Shown: positions 14,501-19,816 of the stretch, in pieces
Layout of the letters: each line of letters begins with the position of its first letter
Numbering within the stretch: the stretch's first letter is position 1
From: a virus
DNA length: 21,939 nt
Virus record (IMG/VR): IMGVR_UViG_3300046007_014117
Span: 1-21,939 of that record
Direction: 5' to 3' (one strand)
The notes under the pieces: generated by a model
Database searches by the model: none
The model's input: only the letters and a program-made list of their open reading frames with translations
Told to the model about the DNA's origin: nothing
Made by a program: the position numbers and the translations under genes

Positions 14501-16340
14501 TGTCTGCTGCAAATATCACTCTGCTGCCATTTTCAAAAGTATATCCATCAACTGTGTAACTGGGTTGCCCATTTACTTGAGACAGTGCATCTGTGGTAGT
14601 GAAATCAACAATATTGACCGGGGGCAATGCCTGTGTGCCCATGTTGTACAGTTGTATTCCACCTCTAAATTCTAAAATAGGTCTTTTGGCTCTATATTCA
14701 TTGTTTAAGTCAGGGGTAGAATTATTGTATTCAGCAGTGGCGTTGATGACATCAACATGAAACCATCTATTTGTTCTAGACCAAGGATTAAGACTAGGAC
14801 TGTCCAGTGCCATCAACAAGTAATCTGGTCTTAGCGGTTGGTTGGGTTCTGTGCTGTCTATGTAAATTTCTGGTGTAATATAATCAATGACCGGTAACAG
14901 TTGAATAGCTGTTCCCACTCCAGCAACATAATATTCATTATTTTGATAACTGTCTGGCACCACCGAACCACGAAATATTACTTTTAAGTTGTTGGTGAAA
15001 ACCACTCCAGTTGGGCTGGTGTAGTTTGGTTTACCCAAAATGTCATTGATGAAAATTGTGTCGTTGCTGGTTGAAGTAATCAGTTTAATTACGCCAAAGA
15101 AATTGGGATTGGTGGCATCCTGGTAGTAGAGTGTATTAAACACTGCTGACAGCAGGGGAATTTTTTCCAGGTATTCGCTGTTGTTTTTGTACCATTGTGT
15201 GTTACTCCACTGTTGCCCGAAAAGAATATTTACTTTGTCATAAACAGAAATTGTCTGATAGGGTTCCACAGTCAAAAAGATATTGTTGTCAGTGTCATAA
15301 TTGTAGACAATTTTCCAGATGTTATAACGATCTTGAAAAGGCACCTGTGTGGCTTGATCAAACAGCAAACTATCGAAGCTGCCAGGTAATCCGTTATTGA
15401 CAGGCAATTGTGCAAGAGGATCAAATCTTGTAGTTAAAATCCATCCTTGATCAGTGGTAAACACTATGGTTTTTTGATCTAAACTTGTAATACCATCAAT
15501 GCCTTGTGGGTTAGCAGTTAAAAATTCGGAAAGATATACATTGTTGATATCTTCCAAAGACAATGATGTGGTCAATAGATCCACAGATCCCAGTAAAGGC
15601 AGATCATAGTAAAATTGCTGAGCATCAGCTGCAGGAACTGTAAAAGTTATGGTGCCATTGTTGATGCCGTTATTGTCCACCCCCAATATATCTCTACTGG
15701 AAATATTGGGGGTGGCAGCCAGGGTACCATTGATACCAGGCTCTAACTGTATCCAAAAGTTGTTGGGTGCTTGATCTAGTTGAAAGGTATAAGTGCCGCC
15801 GCGCAGTAGATAAATTGTGGGCCTATTTCCGGCCAATCCAGAAAATTCATAGCCCCTGTCAGTTCTGGTCACAATGAAATCATCAGTCAATGGAATTGCA
15901 GTTGAGCTGATGTCTACGGCATCCGGTCCGTTTGGTAACCAATAATATTGACTGAAGTTGATAAATTTATCAACATTGATAAATGGATCCCAGGCATAGT
16001 ATTCACTGTTGTAAAGCCTATCTGCCTGTGTAATATCAGCACCTTGTAGTTTTAATGCATCCAGTAGCCCAGGATAAGTTATCACATCTTTAATCACTGA
16101 TCTATCTTGATCCAACGAAACCACACCAGGTTCAAGTTGATAATCTGTTCTGGTTTTATCTAATTCTATGACATATCTGTCGCTGGGGTTAACACCGGGA
16201 CCAACTCTTCTACCAATGTATCCTTGTGTCTTTTTAAATTCCGGTTCTTGTGTTAATTGGTCAAGTGTGGCAGACAGAAACTGCCTATTGACAGGAGTTT
16301 GAAAAATTTCTGGTAAAAAATCAACTGTTTTCAAAGACAT
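2583..16340 (-). CDS. Giant multidomain baseplate/tail structural protein (4,585 aa)
   Basis: One unbroken frame of 4,585 codons. It follows gp6, the slot of T4 gene 7 (a 1,032-aa wedge protein), so a wedge or wedge-attached fibre role is inferred. Residues 1-150 (MSLKTVDFLPEIFQTPVNRQ ... WDPFINVDKFINFSQYYWLP) and about 3537-3587 (DVDHKIRQLLPYQIYNRDNQ, then EVKPYHVQVREL) resemble large virion proteins of marine T4-like phages. Other regions: an all-beta segment with TYTFQLDQAPNNFWIQLEPG (181-254); eleven degenerate beta-modules in three clusters (about 827-1096, 2343-2809, 3949-4553); seven FG-GAP-like motifs (2176-2977); three W...Y..G modules (1753-1797, 2663-2711, 3763-3806); paired GSGY repeats (3670-3744); and ITVNGERITYRTVDLATNSI leading to GLRRGTAGTAAAAH (4417-4450). 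No signal peptide or membrane helix is apparent. The start overlaps the gp6 stop (TAATG), with GGGG upstream. The ORF is certain; the role is inferred. Confidence 0.85.
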   Translation of the reverse strand: MSLKTVDFLPEIFQTPVNRQFLSATLDQLTQEPEFKKTQGYIGRRVGPGVNPSDRYVIELDKTRTDYQLEPGVVSLDQDRSVIKDVITYPGLLDALKLQGADITQADRLYNSEYYAWDPFINVDKFINFSQYYWLPNGPDAVDISSTAIPLTDDFIVTRTDRGYEFSGLAGNRPTIYLLRGGTYTFQLDQAPNNFWIQLEPGINGTLAATPNISSRDILGVDNNGINNGTITFTVPAADAQQFYYDLPLLGSVDLLTTSLSLEDINNVYLSEFLTANPQGIDGITSLDQKTIVFTTDQGWILTTRFDPLAQLPVNNGLPGSFDSLLFDQATQVPFQDRYNIWKIVYNYDTDNNIFLTVEPYQTISVYDKVNILFGQQWSNTQWYKNNSEYLEKIPLLSAVFNTLYYQDATNPNFFGVIKLITSTSNDTIFINDILGKPNYTSPTGVVFTNNLKVIFRGSVVPDSYQNNEYYVAGVGTAIQLLPVIDYITPEIYIDSTEPNQPLRPDYLLMALDSPSLNPWSRTNRWFHVDVINATAEYNNSTPDLNNEYRAKRPILEFRGGIQLYNMGTQALPPVNIVDFTTTDALSQVNGQPSYTVDGYTFENGSRVIFAADTDNNVKNKIYTVSFIEPTGDSSSEVILLTEANTVLTNNCVVSLDGSITQGKSYWFNGLDWIIAQQKNSINQAPLFDVYDLSGISYSDQEVYVSSNFVGSKIFSYQIGVGIDDPILGFPLGYLSLNNIGDIVFDNNFYTQSFVYVGNQQSQTLKISNGTLKEYSDRTNYTPRIGWQTAATRSQIYQQFSFKYDPTQPLILDIEVLNQLDIDVPVLKIYVEGVYQIPGTFTYTTQINNTTITLSSTDIPTDALIEVLALSNQPSAYGFYQIPANLQNNPFNENSSTFTLGTARQHYESIAENLNDFAGDINGANNIRDLGNVLPYGLVINQQSSPLTLAGYFFRSKQFNIFAALDYNSREYEKVKAQILNLAATNDYTNQTIPNILNDILSQLGFDKTSASPFYWSDMLPFSNVYTETNYTITPVSLNVFDTIQTYNFTSANYLGLIVYLNNVQLIKGIDYTVGVDSPTITVTTTLSVGDVLSIREYTTTYGSFIPNTPTKLGLYPATVPEIYLDTTYIEPTLVIRGHDGSITVAFEDFRDDLLLEFEKRIYNNLKLDNNPVPIDAADVIPGQFRTTDYSLEEITSILAPDFFSWIGWNRLDFSTQNFIQSNKFSYNYAQSQNKLSGQALGIGAWRGIYNYFYDTIYPNTRPWEMLGFSVEPTWWTDQYGPAPYTAGNLVLWDDLAAGLVRDPAGTYVIEKYRRPDLNKVIPAGSEGQLLSPFYSVVASYDKNSFVQQWIFGDDGPAENAWRTSSAYPFSVMRLLALTRPAEFFSLFADRDLYRFNNEFDQYLLNDRFRLNASGIQIYGNGVSKASYINWIVDFNQQSGLDSTTILTEDLSSLDVRLCYRFGAFTAKNLLQIFTEKSSPQSTNSGLLLPDESYNLFLYKNVPFDRATYSSVIIQKTANGYSLYGYGTTKPYFEILASQNVGPPLPITAGGRTVNVSVSHTDTVIQIPYGYEYTTTSGVADFLISYGARLQSLGFEFTEYQNGYVLDWQQMVKEFLYWDSQGWGINSVINLNPSADRLVVERPYAIVDDVSVQTQENLILDQEKSPLTTKNLIVDRDNNRFTLTTTNNQTVNYLNVNLVNYENICVLDNRSIFADLIYDPATGARQSRLKIAAITSLNWLGQLNAPGFILNQDNIQNWEPTKKYSKGEIVEYKNLYYSANTIIQPSETFNYNLWKRSDYTEIQTGLLPNLPDKSDQLANSYDVYNANLEKDQDIFSYGLIGFRPRQYMTALNLNDVSQVNLYRQFLGTKGTITSAEIFSFADLGKGVAQFDIYENWAIQKATYGSNANRSYFDLQLNRANLTSNPATVQIINPGQSSIADQTIQVENIWKSSYLITDPNILPTREMLPPAAGFPSAGFVNFDDVDFTVFSLDDPTALNPYLGELNVGKLIWVAKVNNYDWDVYRIFGIASSVIAVRDNLDGTALVLFNQNHGLTRDQKIIIRYFDSNIDGVYRVLSVPSPNTIIIAYVFVNLNQTVITGTGVAFSLQSCRVTQASDIIDQPYANELTTDAKIWISNSTQPWQVLEKQKVFIQGQSISAETPSVDSLYGVSAAQSQQGLYAYIGSPAYSSNGGVYTYVKNNFGSYINNSLIECNAVGTQDFGRSVSIGNIDYSAIGAPLSDINAITNMGLVAVMNKVTGSSTFEFSQICLPVDDLGESAEFGKSVVISTDERWMYIGAPGINSVYAFAQVPVQLQSVAYKTDSSILSYNYDDSIVIDSTKPNQLVVILDNQLLNLSDYSVGASNIVLNVAPADDQILTIRRRFIYGFYGTGTASYLIGDYLYTAVDIYSFIVTINDILQRPFFDYTFNNATKQITFSSSKSVSDNIIIRAKTYYQYVDKLEPPISVAGSGFGQNIDCSIDGSQIVIGAKTDTVDSISDVGAAYVFERTIERFVVDDANQTLYTTTVNFNTPITVKVNDTILINTDYNIGGNFTVTGANTIDIDYPLQVGDMIEISINGFNYLEKLTAENPQQYSEYGSAVKICNRSCSVYVGVPGNNGETPQPGQVERIVNQARMYNTISATVANPVLAAGDSLRVNNINVVVPGIWSSASSYQFATVVLTLNAGIYSVYQALQDVPVSTPISDTDYWELKTTSVLAAIINLIGFEYQVNASVPNVKASISDNITIKPNGVLKTYSIDNAYQNVTSYTALVYKNDILQIENVDYTINLVTKTITFTTPPPSTADIQVVTGVLTLSLINDTVNRMNELQIGLGLVNSTNVYTALGLELFVQTQTILSPRPLVSARFGESISIENSSNILVIGAPRDSSYIPMTFDGGDTYFDGLATSVYSQPNESGAVYTFDLLSSQSSSITNPDLFVFGQQIYPAAGLQSLDKFGQVVDYTANSLLVTSPGNDLGDSTLSELNYGRFNTFVNSNNSPAWTVIREETPVVDIKLINNAFAYDLLQSPGTDFFDFIDPLQGKILGAARQNIDYIGAIDPAAYNVGPVNNYGRRWNGTQLGKIWWDTTNARFINPNQDNIQYAAARWSQLFPGSQIEVYQWTESEVPPAQYTGPGFPRSLSSFNAIGYVDASGVVRTNYYFWVRGNTFVESAKAKTLSTSAIERYISDPKSSGIPYLAFLNASSFAIYNGESIINAQDTILSIEFDKEFNDNPVHVEYELVPQDRPDGFLPPNLYRKLLDSFCGADTQGNLVPDPLLRPADRYGINFRPRQSMFVDRFAALKNYLKRVNSILGQYPIAESRSFNLLNSAESYPSSSTGAWDAKVANIEELSYQDFDAVPVGYRYLVETNSEQFGYWTINQVTASKTFETLQLVRVQSYDTKKYWSYQNWYLPGYNSSITPVAEIDYASELDTLTLPVGSSVKVRFNANDNFEIYLKTSTGWNRVGLQNGTIQISQAIWDYQYGKFGFDVEVFDFQYFDQEPVTETRKILEAINQELLIDDLLIERNRCLILMFNFILSETLAPQWLYKTSLIDVDHKIRQLLPYQIYNRDNQEFVIDYIQEVKPYHVQVRELNLIYNGFDIADLNVLDFDIPAYYNTNLVVPKFISPILTPYTLSTATGTGTANQDSDTLPTSQLWTTSPYSYWFDNYKLSMDNVNIVDGGTGFVEPPILTVVGECTSPAILSANINISGAISEVTVVDPGSGYLLTPTITVSGTGSGALLIPVMGNPLIRQLKTTIKFDRYQYQSDITDWAAGITYVIGQKVRYANRAWVAIQNNVSSSFSLSNWAPVNPNTLSGVDRTKGFYAPNETEIGVDLELLMSGISYPGVQVYGLMFNDNLTTLDVNYESSFLDTYLGTRTSDINVSGGAFIDQYSSHAPEELVPGSIFDTLDFRVFSNPGADWQGDGHGFPLSYIKFVYDNPVTTSVGFANVVNDPIQVLVSNQTQRRDLLLGVHYTVDWVTKTVNIVDNISFPAASDGDIIVVSVYGIGGGNQLYRQSFIGNQIGNQLAIDVQYDLIEEFVIFVNGELINSYSYSEDANGYTEINFDNTYTINDYISITALGSSYFAEGITWSTPITEYFTADGSTLSFALTANMGGINAAVAVVERNGVRARPPAGAKYIADGSTGFTLPTRLGFNQSTILNSDVVVWLDNELQVQGIDYTVEPYVSDDDLREILFTVAPNEGAVIDIAVFTDADYTFSGLGTSAVTLEWNPSASFLPLIGDVITVVTWNDTIQQGLLTTVYVGPITSSIAVDQPYDSAPFDSASVSFTPGSFDFADGISVSVNNFILDKVYTKPERLWVTLNGNRLFYGAGFTVSGQELILTSGVVGILDVVVITEVTDSITPDPIGFRIFQDMRGLQLTYRITENSSTYLISDITAESDTIYVNNVSNLEIPDPSKNLLGVITVNGERITYRTVDLATNSISGLRRGTAGTAAAAHLTNSTVYDMGLGNLLDSQYQNRTVQDVFIGDGSTIKFVASNINLNYYADSSGFIEQALQVYIGGILQSDNYFISYYEPIAVEFDQAPPDGQEVVIAVVQGLSWYQPGTNTASNGLALQETDTDAARFFRGF
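2683..4500 (-). repeat. C-terminal cluster of five degenerate beta-modules in the giant protein
   Basis: Five copies of a roughly 40-50 residue unit lie here: LVSNQTQRRDLLLGVHYTV (from about 3949), FVNGELINSYSYSEDANGY (about 4032), VWLDNELQVQGIDYTVEPY (about 4160), VTLNGNRLFYGAGFTVSGQ (about 4311) and VYIGGILQSDNYFISYYEP (about 4509). Each follows the pattern V-x-[LVI]-[ND]-[GND] ... [DG]-[YF]-x-V ... [TEIL]-[IV]-x-[FL] ... G-[DE]-x-[IV]-x-[IV]. Two further clusters lie at residues about 827-1096 and 2343-2809. The strand pattern resembles the N-terminal domain of T7-type tail fibres (the NQDYRFT segment), which is a suggestion only. Confidence 0.6.
4920..5053 (-). other. CBM5/12-like W...Y..G module 3 within the giant protein
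   Basis: Residues about 3763-3806 read ITDWAAGITYVIGQKVRYAN, then RAWVAIQNN and finally LSNWAPVNP. This W-x(5)-Y-x-x-G-x-x-V-x-Y ... W-x-A ... N-W spacing is that of chitin/carbohydrate-binding modules of the CBM5/12 type. The same spacing occurs in many phage fibre proteins, so sugar binding is inferred. Confidence 0.5.
5110..5332 (-). repeat. Paired G-[ST]-G-[FY] beta-repeats in the giant protein
   Basis: Residues about 3670-3744 contain VDGGTGFVEPPILTVVG and VDPGSGYLLTPTITVSGTGS, two copies of the pattern V-[DN]-x-G-[ST]-G-[FY]-x-x-P-x-[IL]-T-V about 40 residues apart, joined by ISGAISEVTV. Such GSGY...PT(I/V)TV repeats are widespread in phage structural proteins and form beta-structure. 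Confidence 0.6.
7915..9312 (-). repeat. Middle cluster of four degenerate beta-modules, interleaved with FG-GAP motifs
   Basis: Four copies start at residues about 2343 (VILDNQLLNLSDYSVGASN), 2406 (VTINDILQRPFFDYTFNNA), 2528 (VKVNDTILINTDYNIGGNF) and 2766 (VYKNDILQIENVDYTINLV). They share V-x-[LIV]-[ND]-[ND]-x-[LI] ... D-Y-[ST]-[VIF] and end in strands such as QILTIRR, NIIIRAK and MIEISI. They alternate with propeller blades, so they probably project from it as inserted domains. Confidence 0.6.
8210..8353 (-). other. CBM5/12-like W...Y module 2 within the giant protein (divergent)
   Basis: Residues about 2663-2711 begin GIWSSASSYQFATVVLTLNA, continue with IYSVYQAL and end DTDYWELKT. The W-x(5)-Y ... 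Y-x-[VA] ... YW spacing follows the other two modules, but the central glycine is missing. This is the weakest of the three. Confidence 0.35.
10950..11085 (-). other. CBM5/12-like W...Y..G module 1 within the giant protein
   Basis: Residues about 1753-1797 read IQNWEPTKKYSKGEIVEYKN, then LYYSANTIIQPSET and NLWKRSDY. The W-x(5)-Y-x-x-G-x-x-V-x-Y-x-x-x-Y-Y-x-A ... W spacing is a good match to small carbohydrate-binding modules. It lies well before the propeller region. Binding of a host glycan is inferred, not shown. Confidence 0.5.
13040..13859 (-). repeat. N-terminal pair of degenerate beta-modules in the giant protein
   Basis: Two copies lie at residues about 827-870 (IYVEGVYQIPGTFTYTTQI) and 1057-1096 (VYLNNVQLIKGIDYTVGVD). 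The second is one of the clearest examples, ending in SVGDVLSIREY. They share the pattern described for the C-terminal and middle clusters and are separated by about 190 unrelated residues. Confidence 0.55.
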
Positions 16341-19300
16341 TAAATTACCCCGCTGCCCGGTGCAGTTCTTATGTTGGTGCTGGTCAAAGCAGATATCACT
16401 TCGACATTATTTACAGTGGCACAATTCACGAAAATTTCGTTAGGTGCGCTTCTTACTTCGTAGAGATCACCGAAACTTTTTGTTGGATTTAATGGCACAA
16501 TTACCACACTGCTGACTATACCTCCCATATTTCTGTGGATGTAAGCAGCACATTCACTGAAATAAAAGGTAGCACCAAAATCCCATTTATCTATAGTGAA
16601 ATAATCATTGAGATTATTTACAACCAAATTCTTTATGGCACTGTCGCTGGCATTACTGTTGACAGCTTTGATAACTTTTATAGTAGCTCTTAGACTTTCG
16701 GCTGCTTTTTCTCCAAACAGCGGTTTAAAAGTCACACTGTTAAGAACAATGTTGTCACTGATCATTTTGTAGTTTTGCAAGTTTTTATATGCAGTGGACA
16801 ATTCATCTATTGTGGGCTGTTGAGGCTCAATCACAGTGCCTGTTGTGTCTCTGATCCAGTTTTGATAGGCAATGTAGTATTGTTGAGTCACCACATACAA
16901 ATCAATGATATTGCTTGTACCCGGGTCAATTCTTGAAGTCAACGGAGCATTGTGTCTGTATTGATAATACAAGTTTTGTCTACCAGTCTTGACGATCCAT
17001 TCGCTGCTGACATCGACCAATACTTTTTCGTCATTGACCACAGTGATCAGATAAAAAGCTCCCACCGAACCAGTATTGGTCACTTGAGCATAGGCATAGA
17101 ATACCTGCCCTGGGTCAAATTCTTCCTTGACTAATTCTATACTTGTTAATGTGGGCAAATCTCTATAAACTCTGTCATATGACACCAATAAATATCTTTC
17201 TAGATTGTCAAAGTCCACAGTTTTTTCAAAGAATACAGTTTTGTAGACAGGATTAGTGGCAGGGTCAACTATTTCGTAAAAAAAGTCTGGATCATCGGCA
17301 ATGCCGTCGGCATCGCTGTCCTCATAGCTGACATTGACTTGAAAATCATCAACCAATCCGTCACTGAGCACAGGTTGTGCTATTATTCTCAATGGGTAGT
17401 CTGTGGTCAAACTTTGATTACTGTCTGGTTGCGAATTAGATCGTAATACTTTGACAAAATCTTTTATGGTAGTACCAGTTCGTGGATCATAGATATTTTG
17501 ATTGGTTTCGAAAAAGAATCTTGTTTGAAGTACACTACCAAATCCATAGACTAAAAATCTTGTTGATGCAGTATAGGTATCACCGGACACAATAAATTGC
17601 ATGAGCCAACTGGCATCGCTGTTGGTGCCTGCTGTGCTCTGTGCATTGGCCAAACTAAATTCAGCGTCGACTGCCAGATTTGTATTGGTTATCACATACC
17701 ATGTTGAAGTGATATTATTGTAACCCAGCCCAAAATTTCTAAAAAGCACAATTTGATCTATGATGGAATTAATAACTGAAGTGGGCAGTGATGTGATCAA
17801 AACTGGAATCACCTGCACTGGTATAGCACCAGTGGGCACAAAATCATTGATGGTGATCGGCCCCAATCCATTGCTTAAATTGCCTTGACCGTTGTTTGTG
17901 CCATCCCCAATTATGCTGATTGGACTGGCCCACAATACAGATTTGTCCCCATCTTGAGAAGGGCTACCTACTTGTAATTTATTTTCATTGTCAAAATATT
18001 GTCCATTGGGTGCTTGGAATTTGATTAAACTACCCAGCACAATATATTTTGTATTGGTACTACTGGAAATACCAACTGGCACAGGTGTTCCTGCGCCATC
18101 GACGAAATACCCAGTGGTCTCGTTGTACAAAGTGGTACTTTGTTGCCAAGTCAGACTCAGCGAAGTCAATGATGGTCTTGGAAAATTTTCATAATAAAAC
18201 TGCGTGAACTCATCTCTGATAATCGTGGGTTCAATTTGATTATTGATCACATTGGCTATGTCATTTTGTGTCAACCAAGTAAAACTGAATGTGGGCAATT
18301 GATTGTCTTCCCATAATGCACCATCACTGCCGAAACTATTGGTGCTGGAATACTTGCCAGTGTTGTCAACTAAATCCAACCATCTACTGGTTCCTATGCT
18401 GGCACGATTTACAGCTTTGCTTTTAATAATGCTGTTGTACAAAGTAAACGGAAAATTATTGTAGTCTTCTCCGTTTACCATACGATTCTGTGTATAATAT
18501 CTCGCAGGTGCACGCTGTTTAATTTCAGCAATGGATTCTCTGGGCTGTGCATTGCTGACTGGTTGAGTTATGCCGCAGGTAAAGGTAATGGTTTCGGTCT
18601 GTCCTGTTCTGCTGATATAAGTTATAGGAATGGAAACACTTTGCATTTCTTCGGGATTGATAATATATCTCAGTCCATTACTGGCTCGAACATAACATCG
18701 AAAAAATCCCACTGGTATTGCACTAAATACACCATCTCCAAAAACCAAGGTAATTTGATCGTTGACTCTACTGGTCACACTGAACAGTTTTCTTTGTTCA
18801 GGATCAAGTTGTTCCACTGCACCAGCAAACACATTGTCTACAAATTGCCATTCTTCAGTGGTATTGCCCACATCGTCTAGTTGAAACAACCATTTATCTT
18901 CGTTATTAATTCCTTCAATATTAATATTGACTGTTTGGTTAGTGATTTGTTCAGACAGATTGAAATCTTGATTGGTCAATACACCCTGTTTAAAATAAAA
19001 GAAAAAGCCGGTATTGGCACTTTCAAATCCCATTCTGTCATTGCGATACAATATATTAAAGACTGCATTGGGTGAAGGACTGACTTCATAGATATAATCT
19101 TCTCCGGCACTGGTCACACTCACCGCTTCAAATGGCATTTGTACACCATCCACAGTGGAATTATAACCCACTATTGGTAAAAATCCCGGTACTAGATTAA
19201 TACTGTATTCGTCAGTTAATACATTGACTATGTTTTGTCTATTGCCGGGGCGGCCTATTTTTTGACTGTCTACCAATGCTGCATTTATAATGGCATTAAA

Positions 19301-19765
19301 TTGTTCGCGCCAGTTGAGATTGGTGGGATCATTCCAATTTATTGTGATATTGCTGAGGTTAATACCGTTGAAATCAATTACATTTTCAGTAGTTTGTACA
19401 TTGAAAACTTTGAGATAGCCCTGTGCTGCAGTGTTTCGTTTGGGGGTGTAACCAACTAAATTTGCCAGTCTGACCACACTGTCTCGTCTTTCTGCTGTAT
19501 CTAAATAATTTTCTCTGGTATTTAAATCGTTTCTGAATGCCAGTGCTTGCCCCATGAAGGCAATTACATCCAATAAAGCAATAAATTCACTGCTTTCTAT
19601 ATAGTCATTGAATGTTTCAGGATAGTATTGTCTTAGATAATCTACAAAACTTTTTCTCAGTGTTTCAAAATCATAGCTTTGAAAGTCAGCTTCTCGAAAA
19701 GTCTGATAAATTCTTTTCCAATCCTCGACTCCAAAAATCACTGTTTGTCTTGTAGTTCGTGCCAT
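16340..19765 (-). CDS. gp6: Baseplate wedge subunit gp6 (T4 family, 1,141 aa)
   Basis: This homologue of T4 gp6 forms the dimeric core of each baseplate wedge and joins neighbouring wedges into a ring around the hub. The N-terminal 115 residues carry the family signature: VIFGVEDWKRIYQTFREADF, then LRQYYPETFNDYIESSEFIA, LDVIAFMGQALAFRNDLNTR and LDTAERRDSVVRLANLVGYT, followed by PKR. The end also fits, with FDWxF-type sequence WDFGATFYFSECAAYIHRNM (about 1060-1079) and FGDLYEVRSAPNEIFVNC. At 1,141 aa it is much longer than T4 gp6 (660 aa), the extra being in the beta-rich middle. An acidic loop DSDADGIADDPDFF (about 814-827) resembles EF-hand/thrombospondin-3 calcium loops. The start ATG (19763-19765) has only a weak AAAGA ribosome site; a late-promoter octamer lies 23 bases upstream. 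Its stop overlaps the giant gene's start (TAATG), so the two products are probably made together. Confidence 0.93.
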   Translation of the reverse strand: MARTTRQTVIFGVEDWKRIYQTFREADFQSYDFETLRKSFVDYLRQYYPETFNDYIESSEFIALLDVIAFMGQALAFRNDLNTRENYLDTAERRDSVVRLANLVGYTPKRNTAAQGYLKVFNVQTTENVIDFNGINLSNITINWNDPTNLNWREQFNAIINAALVDSQKIGRPGNRQNIVNVLTDEYSINLVPGFLPIVGYNSTVDGVQMPFEAVSVTSAGEDYIYEVSPSPNAVFNILYRNDRMGFESANTGFFFYFKQGVLTNQDFNLSEQITNQTVNINIEGINNEDKWLFQLDDVGNTTEEWQFVDNVFAGAVEQLDPEQRKLFSVTSRVNDQITLVFGDGVFSAIPVGFFRCYVRASNGLRYIINPEEMQSVSIPITYISRTGQTETITFTCGITQPVSNAQPRESIAEIKQRAPARYYTQNRMVNGEDYNNFPFTLYNSIIKSKAVNRASIGTSRWLDLVDNTGKYSSTNSFGSDGALWEDNQLPTFSFTWLTQNDIANVINNQIEPTIIRDEFTQFYYENFPRPSLTSLSLTWQQSTTLYNETTGYFVDGAGTPVPVGISSSTNTKYIVLGSLIKFQAPNGQYFDNENKLQVGSPSQDGDKSVLWASPISIIGDGTNNGQGNLSNGLGPITINDFVPTGAIPVQVIPVLITSLPTSVINSIIDQIVLFRNFGLGYNNITSTWYVITNTNLAVDAEFSLANAQSTAGTNSDASWLMQFIVSGDTYTASTRFLVYGFGSVLQTRFFFETNQNIYDPRTGTTIKDFVKVLRSNSQPDSNQSLTTDYPLRIIAQPVLSDGLVDDFQVNVSYEDSDADGIADDPDFFYEIVDPATNPVYKTVFFEKTVDFDNLERYLLVSYDRVYRDLPTLTSIELVKEEFDPGQVFYAYAQVTNTGSVGAFYLITVVNDEKVLVDVSSEWIVKTGRQNLYYQYRHNAPLTSRIDPGTSNIIDLYVVTQQYYIAYQNWIRDTTGTVIEPQQPTIDELSTAYKNLQNYKMISDNIVLNSVTFKPLFGEKAAESLRATIKVIKAVNSNASDSAIKNLVVNNLNDYFTIDKWDFGATFYFSECAAYIHRNMGGIVSSVVIVPLNPTKSFGDLYEVRSAPNEIFVNCATVNNVEVISALTSTNIRTAPGSGVI

Positions 19766-19788
19766 AATGGTTTGTCTTTGTTAAAAGA

Positions 19789-19796
19789 TATTTATC
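19789..19796 (-). promoter_or_regulatory. T4-type late promoter element (GATAAATA) upstream of gp6
   Basis: GATAAATA on the minus strand lies in the 51-bp gap between gp25 and gp6. With T4 spacing, transcription would start near 19783, an 18-base leader before the gp6 ATG. It would drive gp6 and the giant gene independently of gp25. It matches the element at 2571-2578 exactly. Confidence 0.55.
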
Positions 19797-19816
19797 GTTT
19801 TAATTATCTACATGGT

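Noticed and set aside
18563-18880. 105-codon plus-strand frame opposite gp6
   Set aside because: It lies wholly within a strongly supported gp6 frame; no ribosome site or family resemblance was seen. Other plus-strand frames (for example 493-732, 11511-11774, 21665-21907) were rejected for the same reason.
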